38,453 bases of DNA from Gnetum montanum (GCA_015680685.1 MNCI01034979.1:2351-40803); one strand, 5' to 3'. Positions 9,561 through 20,640 are shown, numbered from the stretch's first letter. Notes: generated by a model from the letters alone, not told the origin. Made by a program: numbers and translations.

Positions 9561-11315
9561 ACATGTGCAAAATCCAAAAGTAGCTCTTGTGAGAGTAAGA
9601 TTAGTGAACAAGCACAAGTGGTGGTGATTCATTTGTGCATCATCCAACAATGAGTAACCTTAATGAAGTGGCTTGAACCATTAGTCACATGGAGGAAGGT
9701 GGGCCAATTTGCTCAATTCAAAGAATGTAACTACTTGTGAGATCAAATCCTAAAGCCCAAGAGGTAATAATATTTTTGTTGCAACACCAACAATTCCTAG
9801 AAATCTTTGAGAATGCCACTACTTTTTCAGTGCCTCTAGAGGAGGATGAGGAGGCAACCATCTTGGTGATGTGGCACCATGGTGAGGAGATAGTAGTACA
9901 GGTGACTACTGATAGAATTTCTAAAGCACTAAATGCATCTGTGATGTCTGTACCAAATTTTTCTACTCTCAAAGATGTGAAAATGTTCATAGAAATAGTT
10001 AGCATTAGATTGAGCATAGCCCAACATGACGAGATATTAGACTAACTAGTGGGAATTGGGCAACAGATTTTAGATATCTTTGACCTTTCAAATACAATCA
10101 TTGCAACCTAGTTAAAGCTGCTGGAAGCAAAGAGAAAGTGCATTATATTAGAGGGGTAACTTGAAACAACCTAAGCACAAATCCAACATTTGGCTAGGAA
10201 GGTTGCTAAAGTAAGAGCCCATTTTGCTGATCCCACATTTCTCAACCCTACATTAACATGTGATGAAGCTTTCAAATAGCCTCAAGACAAACTTAAAAAT
10301 GCTGAGGATGCCAAGGAGATGATGATCTTTGATCAATCATTAGCCAATGCCACAATGCATAATATCCAAAAGGCCTTGGACCAAACTCACTAGGAGAATG
10401 TGATTCTAACCATAGAGAATATCACCTTTGGAATGTTGATATGACAAAGTAGTAGATGATAGATTTCATCCATCAATAGTAGGACCAATTACCTAGAGTG
10501 AATACTAAATTAATGAGATTGGAAGTTGAAAATAGAAATCTCTCCATTGACTAGGTCTAAGATCTTCACCAAAAATCTACAATATAGATAGCTTCCTAGA
10601 AAAATGAGGCTCTTAAATTTGAGAGAGTCAAAAATCACTATAGAGATCAAGTTGATCTATAGAAAGAGATCAATGAAAACCACATTCAGATGGTAAAGGA
10701 AAAAGTCAATGAGGTCATCTAGCACCTCAATGAAGGAGGTGATGCCTCGCAACCTATCTCTAATGGGCTTAATGACTACAATAAAGGAGAAATCCCCATG
10801 AAGGAGCTATAGATAGAGAATACGATGGAGTATATGGAGGTTGCTAATCTCCATTATGAAAACCTAGCAATGCTAACTGCTAGATGGCCATGGTCAAAAT
10901 TGGAGTAACAAGTGGCCACCTCATACTTGTTGTACATGGTAGAGTTCAAAATCCATAAGGAGACCAAGTAGAAGCTTGAAATTGCTAATGCTAAACTTGA
11001 GGTTCTCAGGGCATGATTCACCAATTAGAGATTAATTGGTAAGAACCTAGCCACAAGGATGAACTACCAAGAGTGAAAAAATGATCTCAAAGCATTTGAT
11101 GTTGAATGTAAATTTTTCACTACTTGGTTTCTCAATATGAAGGAGTTGTTCCCAGCAATGTGTTGTTCTTGGAATGTTCCCACATCTATCCACATTGGTG
11201 ATGCTATGTAGATTGTGCATGATCCCAAGGGTAATCAAGAGAAGATGAAGGCACTGTTGAATTCCTTCTATCTTTCACNAAAGCCTCAAGAACCTCCACC
11301 ACCTAGGACCAATTG
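9561..11315 (+). pseudogene. Continuation of the extra ORF: long coiled-coil-like tail
   Basis: The same reading continues for about 580 codons with few frame changes. The open piece at 9737-10045 (102 codons) has a FLLQHQQFLEIFENA stretch and many acidic residues. Beyond it the sequence is rich in Leu, Glu, Lys, Gln and Asn in heptad-like order (about 10080-11250) and ends in a Pro-rich PQEPPPPR near 11282-11310. An N at 11279 lies near the end. Roughly 17 stops interrupt it, about two thirds being TAG. It looks like a structural or assembly protein tail attached to the preceding domain, but no function can be named. It could also be a gag-like protein moved downstream. Confidence 0.45.
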
Positions 11316-11567
11316 AGCTTCTTCATTATCTTCACACCATTAAAGGAGTTCTATTTGTCAATTTTTTCTTGATGTTCAATTTTGTTATCTTGAACAATGA
11401 GTTTTGTAATTATTGTAACCATACACTTAAGCATGTAGTTTTTGTTATCTTGTTCATGTGTTGTTTTGTGTATTAATAATTCCATAAATTCCCAAATATT
11501 TTGTAAGAAACTTGTTCCTCCTTTTGGTGGTCACTCAAGGATGGGTTTTCATTCAATTGTGGGGATA
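11316..11567 (+). mobile_element. Pre-LTR region and polypurine tract of element B
   Basis: The 180 bases before the LTR match those before LTR 1 (anchors CCCAAATATTTTGTAAG at about 11491 and GGTTTTCATTCA at 11544). The tract TTGTGGGGATA (11557-11567) is the presumed plus-strand primer. Confidence 0.6.
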
Positions 11568-12487
11568 TGATGAGTCGTGTTAAGGGTTACGTCAATGAGG
11601 CCTTGTCAACATGAACCCATCAATGTGACCTCATTGATGCAATCATGTCAATGTGGGATTTGATGTATTGATGTGGCTCTATTAATGCAATGTCTATTTT
11701 CACCTATAAATACATGGTCACTAGCTACATTTATGACAACAAGTCTCATAGTTGTATCAAAGCTCTTATAGTTTTCCTACTTGAAAATTAGAATATTTTT
11801 CTAAGTCCTCATAGTAGCAGTCAAAGAGTGTATGGATCTTTATTTGAGAATTTTTGTGCCTGAGCATGGTAGTGTGTGTGACAATAAAGCTAAGCTTTTT
11901 AATAAACCTTGCAGCACTTTGAAATAGATTAATTATTTCCTTCATGCATTTAGTATTTTATGAAATTTCCTTTTGAGCTTTTAGTAATTAAATAATTAAT
12001 TAAGTAATAAATTAATCTAAAATAGGCTAGATTAAATAATAATAAATTTAGCACATTAGTTCAGTAACTTCAAGCATATACTTAGCACTTGGTAATTCTA
12101 GTAACACTTAATATTTGATAACTGAGTAGTGTTAAACATGTTTAGGATGTGTATAGTAAGTGGGAATGGATGCTTATGCTAGGATTAGTTAAAAATTATC
12201 TAGTTAGAATAAATTAGCAATTAAAAACCTTTAATTCTTTATGCTTTATTCTTAGGAGACTTAGAACATAAAACATAAAAATGACTTTAATCATATGCCT
12301 CAATTGCACTTAACCATACCTTTGCATTTCACAAGTATAATTTGAAAGACAAAAATTGTAATGATTAGTTTGACTTCCTAGAAAATAGTGTACTTAGAAG
12401 GCTATAAGTCCAAGGAATTTCATCATATCACATGTCAATGCTTAGTGATTCATGTGGTTGGGCCTAGGGTATACTTGCCACTCATCA
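11568..12487 (+). repeat. LTR 2, 3' LTR of gypsy element B
   Basis: It starts TGATGAG and ends CTCATCA, a perfect 7-base inverted pair, and is 920 bases long. TATAAATA lies at 11705-11712. U3 holds inverted TCAATGAGG/CCTCATTGA motifs (near 11592 and 11623) in place of the GATATC palindromes of LTR 1. Aligned blocks with LTR 1 include CATAGTAGCAGTCAAAGAGT near 11808, TTTAGGATGTGTA near 12140 and the last 20 bases. Divergence from LTR 1 is high by eye, so the two are not a recent pair. The last base abuts a truncated minus-strand LTR of element D. Confidence 0.85.
11705..11712 (+). promoter_or_regulatory. TATA box of LTR 2
   Basis: TATAAATA 137 bases inside the LTR, at a place equivalent to the box in LTR 1. 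Confidence 0.55.
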
Positions 12488-12997
12488 ATTATGCATAAGA
12501 AGATTATGTGGTAAACATCAAATATGTATAACACTCGACATTATGTGTAAAATAATAACAAGGAAAATGAAGAATGAAAAAGAAAAGAATGCTTTATTGA
12601 TATGAAATAGTGTATCTTGATCATGCTTTTAAGTGTTCCTTAGGATTATCTTCCTTCAATATCTATTCCTTACAGTTAATCTAGCACTACCACCATGGTT
12701 AGGCTTATCACCTACTAGAATGAATGACCAATCCTCTTCATATCCTAGTTTATTGACACCTACTACTTACCTTAAGTAGCTCTACAACTCCATGCTATTA
12801 CAACCTCTAATGCCTGGGTATGAATACCTTAGGTCAAACCCCCAAAGGTTTTCTCTAAAAACATGCCTATTATTGCCACATGCACCTTCAGGTACTAATT
12901 ACAACTACTCTTTTAGATCTTGTTACAATAATTATAGCATTAGTTATGAAGAGACATCATCTTCATTATATAGTAACATCATTCAAGAATGAGTACA
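12488..12997 (-). repeat. Truncated 3' LTR of element D
   Basis: It aligns over about 500 bases with 17887-18361; shared wording includes GCTTTATTGATATGAAATAG at 12591 and CCTTAGGTCAAACCCCCAAA at 12829. On the minus strand it begins TGTACTCATTC at 12997, matching TGTCGCCATTC of the 5' LTR. The outer ~70 bases, ending in GATGTCACA, are missing and replaced by the end of gypsy LTR 2. By eye it differs from the 5' LTR at about one base in five, so the insertion is old. A purine tract CTAAGGGGAA (minus strand, near 13010-13020) stands just inside, as expected for a 3' LTR. Confidence 0.8.
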
Positions 12998-15479
12998 TGG
13001 AAATCTATTCCCCTTAGGTTTCATTCATCCTTGAATGAGTCCATGTTCACTATCTTTTTCTAGCTCCAATGCTCCTTTTATGATTCTATGCTCTAATATT
13101 TTGATGTATTCTTTATACTTGAAGTTGTATATTGTAATGTTTTCTTGCTTATTTTGAAAACAAAATACAAGTTCATGGAATATATGGAAATTTAAATATT
13201 ATTTTATTAATACTTGCCTCATTCTTTAAGATAGCAACAAGAGGAAAATTAAAGGTCTACCAACCAACAATCACCAATCTGAACCAAGATTACATAAGTG
13301 CAACTCATATTAGGTTATCCAAGTAAAGGTAGGGTAAATCCTTATTCACAACTTACATTATCCTAGATATTTTACTTATCAAATTAAAATATAGATTATG
13401 AAATGAATAAAATAATAACATTATAAATAAAAGTAAGGTTAAGACACTCTCTAATCTCAATCAATCTTAGGGATAAATCAAAGTAGTTGTTGTTTTAACA
13501 TTAAGGGTATATGATTCGATGGTCTTATTCAGAATTGCAAAGCTTGATCTTATTTCTTCTCAACTTCTTCATTAGGAATTAACTCTAGCAACTTGGTAAC
13601 TTGGAAGACTCAGACATCATACCAAATATAGTCTAGGATCTCAATGAAGAATGTTCTTGACTCATCTTCATTAGTCATGGTAGTGTAATTGATAAACTAT
13701 TATTTTTGATGAATTCTATCTAGCAACATCATCTATTCATAATTTCTAGGATTTAACTTATCCATTGAAGATTGAAAGCAAGTCGAATATGCACTGGCTA
13801 ATAGAATTGTGTGTTGAATTGACAGAAACATCTTTTTCAAATAGGATTCCTCTTCTAAGGATTCTTTTGCGCATTAATATTTTAAGAATTGGTAAACACT
13901 GCTTTTAAATTTTACATTGGGTTTTTTGTAGAGGATGAATGATACTACATTAACATCAATATAGATTAGGAATAACTTATTCTTAAGACATTCCATAATT
14001 TGATCAATCAAATATGTCACTTGAAAAAGTCTAACATTTGGACATGTTAATTTAACAATTAGATAGGTGTTCATCATACGTATACATCTTCTTGATATTT
14101 GGAATTTAAAATCAATTTTAAGGCTATGTGGCTTCTCCAAAATCTTGGTTGTTCTTTGTTATCCATGATTTGAAGTTTTTGAAATTTTAAAGATCATATC
14201 TTTTATCTTCCATTTAAATATTTGTACCAATTCAAAAATGTCTTCTTTATAAAAGATCACACAACAATCCATCTTATGATTTCTATAATAGGTTAATCTA
14301 TATGACTTGAAAGAAGAATGTCCACAAGAATCTTTTCCAAATTTGACAAAGATTGGTACAGGAGTTCCCATGGCAAGACTTCTTATACATACACGACATC
14401 AGTATGGAAATCTTATAACTCTACTAAGATGTCTAGGTATCAATACTTATGCCAATCCAAGGTCCATGGTGATCATAGTGGATGTTGTTTTTTCACTAGC
14501 TATGGATCTTGAAAGTACATTATATGTTGCAACTTTCATTCTTGTTCTTGAATTTTCTTTTGGGTTAATTCTCTTCATGGGTATCATGCACCTTGTTGAA
14601 ATAAGATTATGATTTTTCATGATGTTGCTACTATAACATTTAGTTATAGGTTGAATGCGTATATGGCTTCATGATCATTCTGGTTCATAAATTGATGCTT
14701 CAATCTATTGGATCAATAACAATTTGGCTACATTAGGTAGAATCTTGATGACATTTCTGCCCCCCTTAAGACATTGACACTAGTAGTGTAACTAATGATA
14801 CACTAAGGGTTAGTAAGCTAAGACTATCTATGTACATAGGTTAAGCACTTAATCTTAAGGTCCAAAAAATTAAGTTTGTTAGCCCCATAATTCAATTGTT
14901 AAGCATGGTTAGTTAGTCAAAGGTATGGCCTCTTAAGACATAGTTTAAGATATCATCAGATTATCAAGTATTTGGATAATAAATTTGACATCACCATTAA
15001 GTTTAGAAGCCTAAAAAATGTTAGAAATGGCTATTCATATGTTATAAATGAGCATCATTTTTCCAACTTATGCTAAAATGAATCTCCAAGGGTCTTGAGG
15101 CACCATGTTGGGTAAGGAGTAAAAACTAATTTTTTGAAGCCTATGATGTAAACATTGCATTTGGAAGGTTGAAATATGTAGAAAACAACTCTTATTTCAC
15201 TTCCATCGGTCGAATCAAAAATTATGATTGTTTCAAGTTTGTAAAATTTTACACATTTTTTGAAAATTTTCTAGAGGTCACTCATCCCAGTATTACTTTG
15301 GAACAAGTGTGCCTAAATAAGGAATTTTTATATAAAATGCTACCATTACATCAAATTATCTTATTTGTTATTTTTTAAATTTCCATTTTGAATTTGACTT
15401 TGTTTTAAAATTTTCCATCAATTAATAGAAAGATTTGAAATTTTCCGTCAATTGATAAAAACTTATACCATTGCCATCG

Positions 15480-15800
15480 GGTAGGCACCCACAGTGCCGG
15501 TAGATAGCTGCGGTACCTAGGGATTCATGGAATGACAGCACCGATGGACATTAAAGAGGTAGGCACCAATGGTACCAGTCAGCAACCAAGGAGGCATGGC
15601 ATGGCAACACCGGTGGACACCAAAGAGGTACCACCGATGGTGTTGGCAGTCACCATCAACTAGGAATGCCTGGAATGGCAGTGTTGGTAGATACTGAGGA
15701 GGCATGCATCGACGGTACTAATTGTCTTCATTGACAAGTAGGGGGGCATGGAATGGTGGCACCGGTGGATACAAAGGAGGCAGGTACCGATGACACTAGC
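15480..15800. repeat. Minisatellite of about 70-79 bp units
   Basis: A CACCGGTGGACAC-type core recurs at 15539, 15608, 15681 (decayed) and 15760. Each copy is followed by AGAGGTAGGCACC-type wording and preceded by CATGGAATGGCA. About four and a half units are present, with spacing of 69, 73 and 79 bases. The array is more GC-rich than the DNA on either side. The 62-codon minus frame at 15705-15517 is a by-product of the repeat. Confidence 0.7.
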
Positions 15801-16460
15801 AATGTCCGCGGTCACTGCGGATGACCAAAAATCCTAGTGATTTTTTGTCACCAGTAGTAGAACAGAGGCGCAGGCGGTAGTGAAAAATGTAGAAGACCAG
15901 CAGCAGCAAACAGTAGAAAATGTGGCTGCGGCATGGAAAGTGGCACGGATGGAAAAAAACACGGCAGAAGGCAGTAAGGGAAATGGAAGGGCCAAGTGGC
16001 CAAGTGGTGAGTGAAGGCTGCAACAATGCCACGACAGGGTTACAAATGAAGGGTTCGCATTGTGGAACAAGGTCACAATAGTGTCGCGGCAAAGGTTATT
16101 CTACACCATTCAACCAGGATGTCATGGCCATAAGTGCCTCCTGCATGTTAGTCGCCTCTGCCACTAGCAACAACGAGCCGTTATAAACGGCAACAGAGCT
16201 ATTGTGACAACAATTATGAATCTATGGTAGGCAGCATGAAAAATGGTGCTGAAGATAGCAGTGAACAGAAATGCAATGCAGTGGGCTAGGTGTAGCGGTA
16301 ATGGATGACAATGCAACCCAGAGGGTTGGCTGGGGTAGCTGCACTAGATGGTTGTTGATGGCAGATGAGGGTTTTGATGGCGCTACACAGCCCCTGCACA
16401 ATTGCATGGTCCTTCACGGGCCTACGGAGCTACATGTAGGGTTGCATGGTCCCTTTAAGA
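15800..16460. other. GC-richer island inside element D, no gene recognised
   Basis: This stretch is rich in GGCA, GCAGC and TGGCAAC wording and contains more CpG than the neighbouring DNA. Frames exist on both strands (minus 16092-15796, plus 16271-16474), but they have low-complexity, Ala/Gln/Ser- or Cys/His-rich content and match no family known to me. It may be captured host DNA, a second mobile insertion or an expanded regulatory repeat. Confidence 0.35.
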
Positions 16461-16629
16461 TATATTATTATTAAATAATATTTATTATTTTTTCTTATTT
16501 AATTTTTCAAAAAAAATAATTTAATCAATTAGAAATTTATACATAGTACTTACCTACACTTGAATAGCTCAAGAATAAGAGTTGGGTGAGAATGAGAATA
16601 CTAGTTTTTTTATAATATTATTTTATTCC

Positions 16630-16745
16630 ACCCCTACCCTAGTGGTTGACATGGTGGTTTGGCAGATACCAAGGTAAGGTTCAATTGGCTAAGGAAAGGT
16701 ACTAGGTTTGATTCTTGCTCCTAAATTTTTAACACTTTTTTAAAT
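16630..16745 (+). repeat. tRNA-like sequence, possible SINE head
   Basis: CTAGTGGTTGACATGG (about 16630-16645) resembles an RNA polymerase III A box. GGTTTGATTCTTGC (about 16706) resembles a B box about 65 bases further on. A T-rich tail follows. This is the layout of tRNA-derived plant SINEs, but the match is loose and no target duplication is seen. Confidence 0.3.
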
Positions 16746-17795
16746 AAATAAATTAGTAATAATTTATTTAATAATTTAATAATTTATAATTTTTAGAGTG
16801 CACAAATAATGAAAAAAATTGAACATTAATACCTCCCAAATTATAAGCCTAATCAAAGAAAAAAATTTCATTAGAATTGTCTCCATGGGTACTTTGCATT
16901 ATGGATGGTCTCACGAGTCAGAAACTAAATTAGAATTTCAAGAATTAAGAGGATCAAAATACCTTATTTGCCAAACTAACCTTACTAGATTGATGTATGG
17001 GTGATCTAAGAACTTCTATGATAACTTAATTTCAATTATAAATGAAATATTGACTCATGGATAAGAATATGAAACATATATCTTACAATTTTAGAAGGGA
17101 TGTAGGCCTATATTCTGTATCCTAGCAAGGTACTAAAGATAAGATTATGATAACATTACTCACTAAGTATTAGTTTCCCTATGGGTCTCATGGTAATAAC
17201 CCTTATTAGTTAAGTAGAATGAAATAATCTTTTCACTAGGTTGAATCCGTTAAACTTATTAAAACATAAGTCATTAGGTAAGATGAGTAATGTTAAGTTA
17301 CAAGGATTAAGGGCTTAGGACACTAAGTTCTAAACAAGACAAGATTAACTTAGGGCATGGTTACTAGCCTTTTAAAATAACTTAACAATGACCTTAATCA
17401 ATTAGCATTCTAATATTATTGCAAGATAGGTAAGAGTTATCTAGACCAATGTATCCTTGTCTTACCAATGTCCCTTACAATTGATGTATCTTGTTAAGGC
17501 GTAATCAAATCTCCTAGTTGGTAATATCTATGAAAGTCAATTTACAAAGAAATCTTGTTGGTGGTTAAATTCCATATAGATGATGATGTGTGTTCATGGT
17601 TATCTTGTAGATGTGAGATTTATGATCCAAACTTATTTGTCCATGAAAATCACTAGAAGGATATCTTTTGACTTACATAGATCATTTTGGATGTAATATG
17701 CATCTAGTTGTGGTTTGTGGGGCTCTTTGGCTTCTAGCTTCATGGTTTGTCATTTGATTATAGTTAGCCCTTAATTTCATTTGATCCTTGGGTCA

Positions 17796-17813
17796 TGGTT
17801 TGATATGATACCA
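17796..17813 (-). other. Primer binding site of element D
   Basis: On the minus strand TGGTATCATATCAAACC begins two bases after the LTR end. TGGTATCA matches the complement of the 3' end of initiator methionine tRNA, the usual primer of plant LTR elements. It fixes the LTR at 17816-18361 as the 5' LTR of a minus-strand element. Confidence 0.75.
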
Positions 17814-17815
17814 AA

Positions 17816-18361
17816 TGTGACATCCCATTCCTAGATGTTATGACAAATGTCAAATATATATTATATTGACTTTATCTGTAAGGAGATAACATGACCAACA
17901 TCAATTATGTATAACATTGAACATTATAAAATGTAGAAGGAGAAAGAAAAGAGTGCTTTATTGATATGAAATAGTAAATCTAGATCATACTCTAAGTGTT
18001 CCTTGGGGTTATTGTTCTTCAATATCTATCCCTTAGAGGCAATCCAACACGACCACCATGACTAGTCCTATTAGTGGTTAGAAGGAATAGTTAATCCTTT
18101 TCTTATCTTGCTTCACCTAGCACATATTACTTACCTTTATCGACTCCGCAACCCCATGCTAGTATGACCTCTAATGCCCAAGTATAGATACCTTAGGTCA
18201 AACCCCCAAATGTTACCTCTAGAGACATGCCTGTTATTAGAATGTGCCCTTTCAAGTCTTAATTACAACTATAGTTTCAAGTCTTATTACAATAAATACA
18301 ATGTTTGTTATGAATAGACATCATATTCATTATATTGTGACACCATTCAGGAATGGCGACA
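17816..18361 (-). repeat. 5' LTR of element D
   Basis: Read on the minus strand it starts TGTCGCCATTCC at 18361 and ends GGAATGGGATGTCACA at 17816, giving 546 bases with TG...CA ends and a short inverted CATTCC/GGAATG. It pairs with the truncated LTR at 12488-12997, and a third relative is at 37341-37842 in the other orientation. The higher-coordinate flank is gypsy coding sequence, so D appears inserted into element C. Confidence 0.8.
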
Positions 18362-18968
18362 TGACAATTGGTTACTTCAAAATGCATGGCTAACCATTCA
18401 TACAAGGCATCTAGAGTCTTTTGGATTTCTTAATAAAGCCATTTGAGAGTAGCTTATTTACTTGCTTGTAAAATTCCTTCCTTTGATATGGAGTCATGTA
18501 ATAAGCCCTCTCATTTGGAATGGTAGCCCTAGAAATAAAGTCAATTTGGTATTGAATGGACCTTATTGGAAGAAGAACTTACAATTTTTCCTTGAAGACA
18601 TTAATAAATTTCAAAGTTAAGGCTACACCACTAGAGAAAGTTCATTTGGAGCATCTTATATAGTTGTTTTAAATATAGATAGAATAAAAAAATCATGTTC
18701 ATCTATTTCATGTCCTTGAAGATATTCTTACTCATTTAGTAAGATATTTATAGTATTTATAGGAACATTTTCCTTGTACTATTACCAAGTCATAGGGATT
18801 AAATCATGTATTCCATATTCTCTTGGTAGTAAGCATACATTTCTTGCTCCATCAAAATAACTCTTAATATCAAAATTCCAACATCTTCCCAAAATGACAT
18901 TAGCACAATTAATTGAAAGAATATCACAAAATACAAGAACAATCTAAATGTCAATTTTAATACAAGGA
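18362..18968 (-). pseudogene. Gypsy element C: protease end and linker to RT
   Basis: On the minus strand from 18968, landmarks include a retropepsin tail (ILGRCWNFDIKSYFDGARNV near 18905-18845, then LIPMTW). After a decayed linker comes the pre-RT motif: LLPIRSIQYQIDF, then a segment matching the P-N-R/E-A-Y-R/Y-M-T-P motif, and KLLSNGFIKKS. This order is typical of Ty3/gypsy pol just before RT. It is cut at 18361 by the 5' LTR of D and at 18968 by the copia LTR fragment. Several stops are present. It is related to, but not the same copy as, element E at 26.1-28.1 kb, because both contain this same segment. Confidence 0.75.
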
Positions 18969-19177
18969 ATCAATGGCTAGAGTTTAGTTCCATTTGCTTT
19001 GGCATTGTGCATTTCTGATTATTTATGCATGTGAATTTCTTGTGCCATCTTCTTTGACATTGTGCATTTCCTATTATCTATGCATGTGAATTTCTTGTGC
19101 CATTTTCTTTGGCATTGTGCATTTGTAGTTATCTATGCATGTAAATTTCTTGTGCAATCCACAAAGTTTTTCTTACA
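18969..19177 (+). repeat. Truncated 5' LTR of a Ty1/copia element
   Basis: It matches the last ~207 bases of the 3' LTR at 24546-24752 and contains the same three 55-base tandem units (GTGCATTTC anchors at 19007, 19062 and 19117). It ends TTTTTCTTACA, immediately before the primer site. The first ~380 bases of the LTR, including its TG start, are gone. By eye about 12 percent of positions differ from the 3' copy, which indicates an old insertion. Confidence 0.85.
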
Positions 19178-19179
19178 TT

Positions 19180-19191
19180 TGGTATCAGAGC
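19180..19191 (+). other. Primer binding site of the copia element
   Basis: TGGTATCAGAGC is the canonical sequence complementary to the 3' end of initiator methionine tRNA, two bases after the LTR. It is fully preserved. Confidence 0.9.
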
Positions 19192-19840
19192 TTCATTTCA
19201 GTCTCTATCTTGATGCCATTACTTGTTAGTCATTAGAAGGCTTGTTTATGATTTTGATGGGCATCCTTATAAAATTACTAACCTCTGCACTGTTGTTTTG
19301 TGAGCATTTCTTCTTTTTTCAAGGTATGATGAGTTCCCATTTAGGTGATATTTTGGGGTTTTGAACTATCCATAAAGTTCCTTTATTGAAAGAATGTTAA
19401 AAATTTCATAATGCATAGTTTTTCCTGCATAAAATTGTAACTTGTCATCTTTTTTTTGTACAATTAGAGAGTAACCATAACATCTTTAATCATGCAAAAT
19501 TGTTGAAAGTTTTAGATCACATATGGAAAATTAAGTTGTGATTAATCATATGTAATATAATAAACTTTATCCCACAGAAAGTTTTATTGTATTTAATATG
19601 CTTAATTAGGCTAATATGTTAAATTATTTTTCTTAATTTGCTCACAAGGATTAAAAAAATAAATATAATTTAAAAATTTCATCGAATTAGTTTGAATTCA
19701 AATTTAGCCCACAAGAAATTTTATGTCATTTGATTTATAGTTTTACATGATTTACATTGGTAAACATGTCTGATGATATTTTAACCTCAAATTTAGTGAC
19801 ATAAGGATGTTTAATTATGTAGTTGCACAACCTGTAAGGT
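19192..19840 (+). mobile_element. Leader of the copia element
   Basis: This is an AT-rich untranslated stretch between primer site and gag. No gene or structured element is seen. Confidence 0.5.
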
Positions 19841-20640
19841 ACTCTAATTTCAAACGTGACATTCATGAATTAAAGAGTGATAATTATAATATGTGGAAGG
19901 ATATAATTCTTCTTCATTTATGATAGATGGACATTGATTATGATATTAGTAAGGATGAACCACCTACCATTATAATAGCTAGCCATCTAAATGATATTCA
20001 TAATTATGAAAAATAGGAGCAATCTAATCGTCTCTGTCTCATGTTCATAAAAACCAAGACCTTGGCTAGTATGTGTGGTTCACTGGAACACCATGACAAT
20101 GTGAGCATTTTGTTAAAGGCAATTGATGAACAATTTGAGTCATTAGAGAAAGTATTGGCTAGCAGCTTAATAGTGAGGTTCTCATCCATGAAGCTCACCG
20201 AAATTCATGGTGTGCGTGAGCACATCATGGAAATGAGGGATACAACAGCTCAACTCAAAATAATTAAGGTTGAGATGTTAGAATCTTTTCTTGTGCACTA
20301 CATCTTAAACATGCTCCCACCATAGTATGGACCCTTTAATATTTCTTATAACACACATAGGAACAAATGGTTAATCAATGAACTAATGATCATGTGTGTA
20401 AAAGAAGATGGTAGACTTGTGATGGAAGCAAAAGAGAGTGTGCATATGGTCACAAAAGGAAAGAGTAAATAACAAGCCAAAGGAATGTGGAAGGTGAAAT
20501 TTCCTACACAAGGTGCGATTATGTAGGAATCCAAAAGCTTTTTTTGCAGAAAGAAAGAGCACATAAAGAAGGATTATCCTAAATATCAAAAATGGCTTGA
20601 AAAGAAAGGTACTCAACTCTCACTTGTTTGTTTTGAATCT
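19841..20640 (+). pseudogene. Copia gag (UBN2-type) with a broken zinc knuckle
   Basis: The N-terminal part (about 19850-19920) reads FKRDIHELKSDNYNMWKDI, the L-x-G/S-x-N-Y-x-x-W-K motif of plant copia gag, and is cut by a stop. The open part at 20041-20325 (94 codons) continues the helical gag domain, with LASMCGSLE, DEQFES and an MEMRDTTAQLK segment. A nucleocapsid zinc knuckle lies at 20536-20577 in the Cys-x2-Cys-x4-His-x4-Cys spacing, but the first cysteine is serine and the last is tyrosine (TAT at 20575), so it could not bind zinc. Gag would form the particle and package the RNA. Confidence 0.8.

Larger units (their letters stand above)
12998..17815 (-). mobile_element. Interior of element D, a non-coding LTR retrotransposon (LARD-like)
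   Basis: The 4.8 kb between the two D LTRs contains no readable gag, protease, RT or integrase on the minus strand, even allowing for frameshifts. Small open frames (minus 14140-13874 and 14371-14159, plus 14307-14612) resemble nothing known to me. A large non-coding interior with a primer site and purine tract fits a non-autonomous derivative mobilised by another element. An internal island (15460-16460) is distinctly richer in G and C. The other parts (13000-15450 and 16750-17790) are plain AT-rich DNA with no gene seen. Confidence 0.55.

Noticed and set aside
9718-10017. 99-codon minus-strand frame
   Set aside because: It is the antisense shadow of the extra ORF, which reads better on the plus strand.
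14307-14612. 101-codon plus frame that might be a host gene
   Set aside because: It has no known motif, lies inside the non-coding interior of element D and overlaps other chance frames on the minus strand.
15796-16092. 98-codon minus frame in the GC-rich island
   Set aside because: Cys/Phe/His-rich, low-complexity content with an overlapping alternative frame (16076-15834). It comes from GC-rich repeat DNA rather than a gene.
18990-19150. Satellite DNA from three 55-base repeats
   Set aside because: The same array occurs at the same place in the 3' LTR at 24546-24752, so it belongs to the copia LTR.
20346-20616. Two overlapping minus-strand frames
   Set aside because: They are antisense to the copia gag and zinc knuckle.
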